A stretch of 32,696 nucleotides of DNA from Hyphomicrobiales bacterium. GTDB taxonomy: Bacteria > Pseudomonadota > Alphaproteobacteria > Rhizobiales > Rhizobiaceae. The notes beneath the pieces were generated by a model that saw only the letters and a list, made by a program, of their open reading frames with translations, was not told where the DNA came from and made no database searches. Shown piece after piece: positions 16,900 to 23,929 of this stretch. The DNA lies in the NCBI GenBank assembly GCA_900467185.1, contig UBPA01000024.1:1-32696 (forward strand). The letters run 5' to 3'. Position numbers and translations under genes: made by a program. Every line of letters starts with the position of its first letter. Position 1 is the stretch's first letter.

Positions 16900-17658
16900 A
16901 TGGACTTCGGGATTTCGGGGAAGCGTGCGCTCGTGCTAGGTGCAAGTCGTGGGTTGGGAGCGGCGATTGCCGCCGGATTGGCAGCGGAAGGCGTGACCGT
17001 ACTCGCCGCTGCCCGCAGCATCGACGCAATGGCGCAGGGCGATCGTATCGGGCCTTTGAAAGTAGATCTGGCCGACGTGGCCTCCGTTGCGGCCCTCATC
17101 GAGACCGTCAAGGCTGAGGGCGGCGTCGATATTCTCGTCAACAACGGCGGAGGTCCGGTACCTGGCTCCGCGCTCGGCCAGAGCGCGCAAGGCTGGAGCA
17201 CTGCCTTTTCGAGCATGGCGGTGGCACTGTTCACGATCACCGACGGTCTGATCGGCGGCATGATCGAGGCCGGCTGGGGCAGGGTCATCACCATCGGATC
17301 GTCCGGCATCGCTCAGCCCATTCCTAATCTGGCGATATCGAACGGTGTGCGCAGTGCGGTTTCCGGTTGGTCGAAGACGCTTGCTGGGGAGGTCGCCCGC
17401 CATGGCGTTACCGTCAACATGATTCTGCCCGGTCGGATCGATACAGATCGCGTCCGGTCGCTCGACGCTTCACGCGCCGAACGCACCGGCATATCCGTGG
17501 CAGATGTCCAGTCTTCCTCCAGAACCGAGATCCCGGCCGGTCGCTACGGAACGCCAGAGGAGTTCGCAGCCGTTGCGACATTCCTTGCCAGCCGCCAGGC
17601 CAGTTACATCACCGGCTCGGCAATCCGGGTAGACGGCGGAATGATCAAGGGCTTGTAA
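16900..17658 (+). CDS. Short-chain dehydrogenase/reductase lacking the YxxxK pair
   Basis: A 252-residue classical-length SDR. The nucleotide-binding motif GASRGLG is at 14-20, NNGGG at 81-85 and the catalytic Ser region (ITIGSSG) at 130-136. Where Tyr-x-x-x-Lys should be, aligned on AVSGWSKTLA, the protein has Ser147-Asn-Gly-Val-Arg151, so both Tyr and Lys are replaced. The C-terminus (ITGSAIRVDGGMIKGL) is normal and the frame is intact, so it is not decay of the whole gene. It may use another acid, catalyse a different step or only bind cofactor. It starts four bases after the aldolase gene and is the last intact gene of the operon. Confidence 0.88.
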   Translation: MDFGISGKRALVLGASRGLGAAIAAGLAAEGVTVLAAARSIDAMAQGDRIGPLKVDLADVASVAALIETVKAEGGVDILVNNGGGPVPGSALGQSAQGWSTAFSSMAVALFTITDGLIGGMIEAGWGRVITIGSSGIAQPIPNLAISNGVRSAVSGWSKTLAGEVARHGVTVNMILPGRIDTDRVRSLDASRAERTGISVADVQSSSRTEIPAGRYGTPEEFAAVATFLASRQASYITGSAIRVDGGMIKGL

Positions 17659-17783
17659 GGTTCGTGCAAAGATTATTGCCGTCGCTTTTCTGCATCGCGG
17701 CCGGATCAATTTAACCTGAGCGTCACCGGCCGGCGCGGCGAGCCCGTTAGCCACCGGTCCATCCTTACCTGGCGCAGCATGTT

Positions 17784-18582
17784 TTGTGGAATTGCCGGAC
17801 CTTCCCGCCGCACGCAGCCTGGCGTCACGTCGAAGGTCGGCAAATGGATCGGGAGGCGCTGGAGAGCGTCGGCACTTTTGGTAAGGATATCCAGTCTTTG
17901 ACGCCCGACATCGTCATCGACATGATCTGCTTAACAAAACCCAGCGCTGAAATGCTGGTTAAAGCGCTGTCTGGTCATGTCGGTCATTTCCTTCACACAG
18001 GCACGATCTGGACCCACGGCACGTCTGTTGCTGTGCCGATCTTTGAAGACGCAGCAAAATATCCCTTCGGCGACTATGGCGTGCAGAAGGCGAAGATCGA
18101 GACCTACCTGTTGAAGAAGGCGCATCAGGACGGGTTTCCCATGACCATTCTTCATCCCGGTCACATCGTCGGACCGGGCTGGGCCCCGCTTAACCCGCAG
18201 GGCAACTTCAATCCGCAGGTTTTTTCAATGCTGGCGCGCGGCGAAAGGCTTGCCGTGCCGAACTTTGGCTTAGAGACTGTCCATCACGTCCACGCGGAGG
18301 ATGTCGCACGTCTGTTCATGGCAGCGATATCCTCTCGTGCAACGGCAATCGGCGAGGCTTTCCACGCGGTTTCTGAAAAGGCTCTGACGCTGCGCGGATA
18401 TGCGGAGAGCATGTCGCGCTGGTTCGGTCACGAACCGGACTTGGACTTCCTGCCCTATGACCAATGGGCGGTTGGCCAGAACGCCGAGGACGCGAAAGCC
18501 ACGTGGGAGCACGTCGCGCGCAGCCCACACTGCTTGATGGAAAAAGCGCGGCGTCTTCTAGGTTTTGTCCCCCTGCACACAT
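17784..18582 (+). pseudogene. NAD-dependent epimerase/dehydratase, both ends lost
   Basis: The open frame from a TTG at 17784 carries the middle and C-terminal parts of an extended-SDR sugar-epimerase-like protein: DIVIDMICLTKPSAEMLVKA, HFLHTGTIWTHG, GDYGVQKAKIETYLLKKA (the YxxxK active site), LHPGHIVGPGWAPLNPQGNF and ETVHHVHAEDVARLF. The N-terminal Rossmann motif (GGTGHIG type) is missing and is not restored in the 125 bases upstream. At the 3' end, after RRLLGFVP, the frame runs into the IS21 end at 18583. The sequence beyond the IS (from 21119) does not resume the gene. It is thus truncated at both ends; the open frame to 18605 ends inside the IS. Confidence 0.8.
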
Positions 18583-18612
18583 TGTTGGTTTCCATGCGGA
18601 ACTGAGCCGGTT
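18583..18612 (+). repeat. IS21 terminal inverted repeat, istB side
   Basis: This is the outer 30 bases of the element, starting TGTTGGTTTCC. They match the reverse complement of 21089-21118 with two differences. Confidence 0.85.
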
Positions 18613-18654
18613 TTTCCACCGAGAAGTGAGCCACCTCTGAGTATGGTTTTCTGA

Positions 18655-19448
18655 TCAGGGTTTGGTCAAGGGATTGGCTTTTTCTCCTCTGTTGTGTGCT
18701 GCGGCAGCCGAGCTGGCTTTGAAGCGGAAGCTGTCGTTTCCGGTTTCCAGGATATGGCAACGATGGGTCAAACGATCGAGCAGGGCGGTCGTCATCTTGG
18801 CGTCGCCGAAGACGGTTGCCCATTCGCTGAAGCTGAGATTGGTGGTGATCACCACGCTGGTCCGCTCGTAGAGCTTGCTCAACAGGTGGAAGAGCAGCGC
18901 ACCGCCGGACGCGTGAAGGGAAGATATCCCAGTTCGTCCAGGACCAGCAGATCGAGGCGAACCAGCGTCTCGGCGATCTGGCCTGCCTTGCCTTTGGCCT
19001 TCTCCTGTTCGAGAGCATTGACCAGTTCGATGGTCGAGAAGAAGCGGACCTTTCGGCGATGATGCTCGATGGCCTGGATTCCAAGAGCGGTCGCGACATG
19101 CGTTTTGCCAGTGCCAGGGCCACCGATAAGGACAACGTTCTGCGCCCCATCCATGAACTCGCATCGGTGCAGTTGGCGCACGGTGGCCTCGTTGATCTCG
19201 CTGGCGGCGAAGTCGAAGCCGGAGATGTCTTTGTACGCAGGAAAGCGGGCAGCCTTCATATGATAGGCGATGGAGCGGACCTCGCGCTCGGCCATCTCGG
19301 CCTTCAGCAACTGAGATAGGATGGGCACGGCCGCATCAAATGCGGGAGCGCCTTGCTCGATAAGGTCCGTGACGGCTTGGGCCATGCCATACATCTTCAG
19401 GCTCCGCAGCATGATGACGACGGCAGCACTTGCGGGGTCATGACGCAT
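18655..19448 (-). pseudogene. istB: IS21 helper ATPase IstB, one frameshift
   Basis: IstB is the AAA+ ATPase that assists IstA in choosing target DNA. Walker A is GGPGTGKT and Walker B is [12 protein letters not shown]. After LPF the frame breaks near 18913: the current reading is [11 protein letters not shown] and stop, while the family sequence ([20 protein letters not shown], then [10 protein letters not shown] and DRLTHRC) continues in another frame. The span of 794 bases is one short of a whole number of codons, consistent with loss of a single base; restored, it would be about 264 residues. The ATG at 19448 follows GGAGG and overlaps the end of istA. Confidence 0.88.
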
Positions 19449-21005
19449 GGCGGCCTCCTGCGATCCGGGCGCGTAGGTCATCATAGCGTTCGACATTTGC
19501 TTTGGGTTCACGCAGCAAGATCAGAGCCTGTGGCGTATCGATGTCGGGACCATCGATTGTCTTGCCGTCAGTCAGCCGATGCAGCAGGTTCAGCACATGC
19601 GTCTTGGTCGCCACCCCCGCATCCAAGGCCAGTTCCACAGCCCTGAGGACGACCTGTTCGTCGTGATGAAGGACAAGCGCAAGGATATCGGCCATCTCAC
19701 GATCACCGCCGGGGCGGCGAAGCATCTGATCTTGCAACTGTCTGAAGGCCAGCGGTAATTCCAGGAAGGGTGCACCATTGCGCAGGGCACCGGGTTTGCG
19801 CTGGATGACGGCAAGGTAATGTCGCCAGTCGTAAATCGTTCGCGGCGGCTTGTCGTGGCTGCGCTCAATGATCCGCTCATGCTCGCATAGGACATTGCCC
19901 TCAGCCGCAACCACCAGTCTCTCGGGATATATCCGCAGGCTGACGGGCCGGTTCGCAAACGATGCTGGCACGCTGTAACGATTACGCTCAAAGGTGATCA
20001 GGCCCCTCTCGGCGATGCAAGCATCGCCTGCCGGCAGGGTGTCGGCGAGACGCGCTTGCTCTGCTCGACGAAGCCGTCGAACATGGCGGGGAGCGCCATC
20101 AATGCTGCCCGCTCATCAGCCCAGACATCCGCGATCGTGCCGGACAAGGTTCCATGCGCCGTCTCCCGCCATAGGTCTTGGCAATGCTGTTCCAGCCAGT
20201 TATTCAACGCCGCCAAATCGGGAAAGTCCGGCATCTGTTGCCACAAGCGTGGTCGGGCATCCTGGACGTTCTTCTCGACCTGACCTTTCTCCCAACCTGC
20301 CGCTGGATTGCAGAACTCGGGCGCAAAGACATAATGGTTCGTCATCGCCAGGAAGCGGATGTTGACCTGCCGCTCCTTGCCCCGGCCTACGCGATCGACC
20401 GCGGTCTTCATGTTATCGTAGATGCCGCGGCCAGGTACGCCGCCGAACACACGGAAGCCGTGCCAGTGGGCGTCGAACAGCATCTCGTGCGTTTGCAGCA
20501 GGTAGGCCCTGACCAGAAACACGCGACTGTGTGATAGCTTGATATGTGCGACCTGAAGCTTCGTGCGCTCGCCGCCTATCACGGCATAGTCCTCACTCCA
20601 ATCGAACTGGAATGCTTCGCCCGGGCGGAAAGACAGCGGAACGAAGACGCCGCGGCCCGTCGTCTGCTGCTCACGTTGCCGATCGGTTCGCCACTCGCGG
20701 GCGAAGGCGGCCACCCGATTGTACGAGCCCGTAAAACCGAGAGCTACAAGATCACTATGAAGTTGCTTCAAGGTTCGGCGCTGCTTGCGCGACTTTCCGG
20801 TCTCGGTCTTCAGCCAGGCCGCCAGTTTGTCGGCAAAAGGATCAAGCTTGCTCGGTCGTTCCGGTACCGTGAACGTCGGCTCGATCGTACCAGCGCTCAA
20901 ATACTTCGCGATCGTGTTGCGTGACAGCCCGGTGCGCCGGCTGATCTTCCGGATCGACTGCTTCTCGCGCAGCGCCATCCGACGGATGATGTTTAAAAGT
21001 CCCAT
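19438..21005 (-). pseudogene. istA: IS21 transposase IstA, one frameshift
   Basis: IstA is the DDE transposase. The N-terminal helix-turn-helix (MALREKQSIRKISRRTGLSR) and the catalytic core (FQFDWSEDYAVIGGERTKL; VPGRGIYDNMKTAV; AAGWEKGQVEKNVQDARP) are clear, giving the D, D and E positions. Between about 20040 and 19990 the frame changes: the upstream part stops after RVSPTPCRQAMLA, and TFERNRYSVPASFANRPVSL resumes in a second frame to the stop at 19438. The length is one base short of whole codons; restored, it would be about 522 residues. The start at 21005 (MGLLNIIRRMALREK) is the family start. Confidence 0.88.
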
Positions 21006-21088
21006 GTGGATCACTCCGTTGCCCCCGTCGCTCACCGCGTTGGGGGGAAGGTTCACATGGCTCAATTCTCAATGGAAATTATGCGCCT

Positions 21089-21118
21089 AACCGGCTCAGT
21101 TCTGCGTGGAAACCAACA
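21089..21118 (-). repeat. IS21 terminal inverted repeat, istA side
   Basis: The outer 30 bases on the istA side end GGAAACCAACA. The same end, in the same orientation, occurs as an orphan at 174-236. Confidence 0.85.
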
Positions 21119-21293
21119 GGTCCCTGTTCAAGCAAGCCGGATGGAGAACTTGCCAGAATTGCAAATTTTGTCGATTCGCGGTTCGGGTTTGAGACGCACG
21201 CACTTCACGCATGTCGAGAATGATTGATCCGAAGACTTTCGAGATAAGCATCTGTTTCGTAGGCATTTTAGCTGCCGAAATTACATGTCAAAA

Positions 21294-21313
21294 GTTCAAA
21301 TCCGTTCAAGGCG
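21294..21313 (+). repeat. Left copy of a 20-base direct repeat bracketing the AbiE-like module
   Basis: GTTCAAATCCGTTCAAGGCG here and GTTCGAATCCGTTCAAGGCG at 23887-23906 differ at one base. The two copies flank the two-gene module and an IS5-type remnant. The 175 bases between the IS21 end and this repeat hold no gene. Confidence 0.6.
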
Positions 21314-21351
21314 AAGAGCGGGAATGGCAAAATGCGCTTGTATAAAACGTT

Positions 21352-21371
21352 TTTTCACTGTGCAGTGAAAA
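21352..21371. promoter_or_regulatory. Palindrome 1 upstream of the AbiEi-like gene
   Basis: TTTTCACTG-TG-CAGTGAAAA is a perfect 9-base inverted repeat with a 2-base centre. With the second palindrome 55 bases downstream (start to start) it frames the likely promoter; GTGACA at 21377 with TAATTG at 21400 is one candidate. AbiEi antitoxins are known to repress their own operons by binding two inverted repeats, which this arrangement matches. Confidence 0.75.
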
Positions 21372-21406
21372 TTGGCGTGACATCGAATATTGGATGGTTT
21401 AATTGA

Positions 21407-21426
21407 TTTTCACTCTGCAGTGAAAA
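21407..21426. promoter_or_regulatory. Palindrome 2 upstream of the AbiEi-like gene
   Basis: TTTTCACT-CTGC-AGTGAAAA differs from palindrome 1 at one base of the centre-proximal arm. It ends nine bases before the ATG and abuts the ribosome binding site (AAAGG), so a bound protein would also sit over the translation start region. Confidence 0.75.
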
Positions 21427-21435
21427 AGGTAAAGC

Positions 21436-22530
21436 ATGGAGTTAAGCGAGCGGAACCGTGCGACAAAGGCGATCAATGCGCTTGTTGAAACGCTTGAAGG
21501 GCTGCCGCATGTCACGGTTTCCCATGTTGAAGCCGAGCCCGGTTTCGGCCGTCACCTGTACCTGGACGCTGCAGTGGAGGCCGATGTAGCCGGCAAAGGC
21601 ATCGTCTTGATCGTCGAGTGCAAGTCCGTCGTATATCCTCGCGATGTCCGCGAGGCGATATGGCGCCTCCTCGCAGCCAAGAAAGACGCCGAAGCAAAGC
21701 GCGTTGAGACTGTCGTGCCCGTTCTCGCAGCAAGCTCCATATCGGTTGGCGCTCGCCAACTGCTTCGAGAGGAGGGGGTTGGATACTTCGATGACGGCGG
21801 AAGCCTATTTGTGCCAGCACCAGGCGCCTACCTCGACATCGAGCGCCCCGTCCCAAAGTCTGGGGAACGAAAGATTGGATCCCTGTTTACAGGGAAGCGC
21901 TCCCAGATCTTGCATGCCCTGGTTCTGGATCACGGAGACTGGTTCGGCGTCAGCGACCTGGCAGAGCGGGCGAAGGTATCGTTCGGAACCGCTTCAGAAA
22001 CACTTAGCGCGCTGGAGCGCCTGGAATGGGTGTCTGCTCGCGGCCATGGCCCAAATAAAGAACGGTGCCTGTCGGACACCACCTCATTACTCGACAGCTG
22101 GGCTCGCCATGTGGAAGAGGGGCCGCGGTACAAACGCCGGCGCTTCTACGTTCCTGGTAAAGGTGCCGACACTATCGCAAACAAACTGGAAGCTGAATGC
22201 GAGGCTCTTGGCGCCGAGTATGTGATTACCCAAGACAGGGCTGCACAAGAATATTCGCCCTACCTATCATCTATTAATCGCATCGCTTGCCGTATGGCGC
22301 CTGGTGAAAAGACAGACATCGTTCTGGAGCATCTTGATGTCCGAGCTGTGACGGAAGGTGCAAATCTCGACGTGATCGAGACGCCCTCCCGAACTCAGTT
22401 TCTTTTCAAAGAGAAGCGGGCAGGACTTTGGCTTGCGAGCCCCCTGCAGGTTTATCTGGACCTCCTGCGAGGCGAGGGGCGATCAAGGGATATGGCCGAA
22501 CACCTTAGAAGAGAAGTTTTAGGAGTCTGA
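21436..22530 (+). CDS. AbiEi-like antitoxin/regulator with nuclease-like N-terminal domain
   Basis: A 364-residue protein in three parts. Residues about 1-140 look like a PD-(D/E)xK-type fold: VEADVAGKGIVLIVECKS gives Asp50, Glu61 and Lys63 in the expected D...ExK pattern, followed by a VGYFDDGGSLFV segment typical of AbiEi-type proteins. Residues about 150-215 read as a winged helix (QILHALVLDHGDWFGVSDLA, then GTASETLSALERLEWV). The remainder is unassigned. Canonical AbiEi proteins are shorter, with the winged helix at the N-terminus, so this is a variant layout. The gene is followed one base later by a nucleotidyltransferase gene, as in AbiE type IV toxin-antitoxin pairs. Two palindromes lie in its promoter, which fits autoregulation. 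The function is by context; the nuclease reading is untested. Confidence 0.65.
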   Translation: MELSERNRATKAINALVETLEGLPHVTVSHVEAEPGFGRHLYLDAAVEADVAGKGIVLIVECKSVVYPRDVREAIWRLLAAKKDAEAKRVETVVPVLAASSISVGARQLLREEGVGYFDDGGSLFVPAPGAYLDIERPVPKSGERKIGSLFTGKRSQILHALVLDHGDWFGVSDLAERAKVSFGTASETLSALERLEWVSARGHGPNKERCLSDTTSLLDSWARHVEEGPRYKRRRFYVPGKGADTIANKLEAECEALGAEYVITQDRAAQEYSPYLSSINRIACRMAPGEKTDIVLEHLDVRAVTEGANLDVIETPSRTQFLFKEKRAGLWLASPLQVYLDLLRGEGRSRDMAEHLRREVLGV

Positions 22531-22531
22531 G

Positions 22532-23419
22532 ATGACGAAACCGTCGACCGCCGAGGGATACAGCAATCAGGTCACTGAGAACTGCGAACGGGTCCTGGTC
22601 ACGCTTCTTCGAGGGTTGGGGCCATGGCGTGACTCCATCTTCCTGGTGGGTGGTTTGACGCCTCGCTATCTTATCGAGAGGAAGCCTCCCGAAATTCCGG
22701 CACACGCAGGAACGGGCGATGTCGACGTCGTCATCCAGCTTCAGATGCTCAACGAAACGGAGGCTTACCATAGCCTTGAAGACAATTTCAGAAAACTCGG
22801 ACTAATGCGCGGCACAAACATGAAGGGGCAGTCTGTCTCTTGGCGCTGGGAGATCAGCACGGGTGGTACGAAGGTTGCAATCGAACTCCTCGCCGATGAT
22901 CCTGACAAGTCAGGCGGCAAGGTCGTTGAGTTGCCCACGGAAGGCAGCGTATCGGCCATGAATATCCCGCATTCGGCAATTGTCTTCGATCATCATAAAA
23001 CGCGAAAGATTTCGGCCGAGCTTCTCGGGGACGACGGCGTTGCAACGGTCGACCTCCACTATGCTGACCTGGTGGCGTTCGTTTGCCTGAAAGCTTATGC
23101 CTTCAACCAGCGAGCCGAGCGAAAAGACGCCCACGACCTCGTCTACTGCATCGAGCATTATGATGGTAGCGTCGATGCGGCCGCAGACGAATTCGTGAAA
23201 GCGCTTGGTGGTGAACACAAGGAGGTTATCGCCGAGAGTCTGACTTTGTTGGCTCAGCACTTCGTTGATGACGAGCGGACCGAAGGCTTCACCAAGGATG
23301 GTGCTGTCGCGGTGGCGAAATTCGAATTGGGAGAAGACACCGATCGCGACACCCGTATTCTCAGGCAGCGTGAGGTTTCCGATCTCATATCGACGCTCCT
23401 GAAGAAAGTTGGCGCCTGA
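22532..23419 (+). CDS. Nucleotidyltransferase-fold protein (AbiEii-like toxin)
   Basis: A 295-residue protein with the nucleotidyltransferase signature: FLVGGLTPRYL at 37-47 (Gly-Gly at 40-41), then GDVDVVIQL with Asp63 and Asp65 as metal-binding residues, and a likely third acid at Glu118 (VAIELL). AbiEii-type toxins use this fold to transfer nucleotides to tRNA in known cases. The gene begins one base after the preceding stop with its own AGGAG, so the two products are made together. The C-terminal half (LVAFVCLKAYAFNQRAERKD, then AHDLVY) resembles the helical part of AbiEii-family proteins, where a Lys-Asp pair is common. Alternatives are another MNT-type enzyme. The stop lies seven bases before an IS5-type end. 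Confidence 0.68.
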   Translation: MTKPSTAEGYSNQVTENCERVLVTLLRGLGPWRDSIFLVGGLTPRYLIERKPPEIPAHAGTGDVDVVIQLQMLNETEAYHSLEDNFRKLGLMRGTNMKGQSVSWRWEISTGGTKVAIELLADDPDKSGGKVVELPTEGSVSAMNIPHSAIVFDHHKTRKISAELLGDDGVATVDLHYADLVAFVCLKAYAFNQRAERKDAHDLVYCIEHYDGSVDAAADEFVKALGGEHKEVIAESLTLLAQHFVDDERTEGFTKDGAVAVAKFELGEDTDRDTRILRQREVSDLISTLLKKVGA

Positions 23420-23425
23420 CGCCTA

Positions 23426-23810
23426 GGGTCAGGACCCATTGATTTGAATTGACGGCTATGATTCTGACTGGGGGATAGAAGCCTGACTGATGAGTAATTT
23501 GTTCTGGCAGAATAACGAGAAATGGCTCGTCTTCAGCCCGTTTTCCCAAGAGCCATTGCCGCGAGCGTGTAGATGATCGGCGTGTGCTGATCGGCATCAT
23601 TTTCGTCAATCGCAACGGGCTCCGGTGGTGCAATGCGCCGAAGGAATATGGCCCGGCGAAAACGCTGTATATCCGCTGGAAACGCTGGAGCGACAAGGGC
23701 ATTTTTATCCAGATGATGAACGGCCTGGCGCTGCCTGAAGCTGCAGAACACCAGACCGTCATGATTGATGCAACCTATCTCAAGCCCACCGCACGGCTTC
23801 CAGCCTGGGC
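23426..23810 (+). mobile_element. IS5-family (IS427/IS1031-type) element remnant
   Basis: The likely terminal end GGGTCAGGACCCATT at 23426 precedes a transposase start 64 bases later. Similarity stops at about 23810, so only the left third of an element remains and no right end is seen. It sits immediately behind the nucleotidyltransferase gene. Confidence 0.65.
23490..23810 (+). pseudogene. IS5-family transposase, N-terminal part, frameshifted
   Basis: From the ATG at 23490 the frame gives MSNLFWQNNEKWLVFSPFSQ and stops at 23574. After a one-base shift near 23571 it continues DDRRVLIGIIFVNRNGLRWC, NAPKEYGPAKTLYIRWKRWS and MIDATYLKPTARLPAW. This is the N-terminal half of the IS427-type transposase, including the first catalytic Asp (MIDAT). 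The rest is missing. After 23810 the open frame continues with unrelated sequence. Confidence 0.8.
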
Positions 23811-23886
23811 GCACTCCCTCAAGTTCTATAAATCGGCGTTATGCCATATTTTCAGAGGCTTAGTCCATTTGTTGAGCGTGCGACTG

Positions 23887-23906
23887 GTTCGAATCCGTTC
23901 AAGGCG
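23887..23906 (+). repeat. Right copy of the 20-base direct repeat
   Basis: This copy matches 21294-21313 at 19 of 20 positions. It contains GGTTCGAATCC, which looks like a tRNA T-arm, but no complete tRNA surrounds it. It lies 23 bases beyond the stop of the adjacent minus-strand transporter gene. Confidence 0.6.
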
Positions 23907-23929
23907 TGGCGATCTGTGTTATGTTGCCA

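Larger units (their letters stand above)
18583..21118 (-). mobile_element. IS21-family insertion sequence, degenerate
   Basis: About 2.54 kb bounded by inverted terminal repeats beginning TGTTGGTTTCC; the outer 30 bases of the two ends (18583-18612 and 21089-21118) match at 28 positions. Further inside, both ends repeat a GAGAAgTGAGCC-like motif, as the multiple terminal repeats of this family do. It carries istA then istB on the minus strand, each with one frameshift. The flanks (ACAT on the left, GGTC on the right) show no 4-8 base target duplication, which suggests that the right or left junction was made by rearrangement rather than simple insertion. Confidence 0.88.

Noticed and set aside
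23835-23910. Possible tRNA gene (GGTTCGAATCC T-arm-like sequence)
   Set aside because: The T-stem has a mismatch, no complementary acceptor half (CGCCTTG) is found upstream and no anticodon arm fits.
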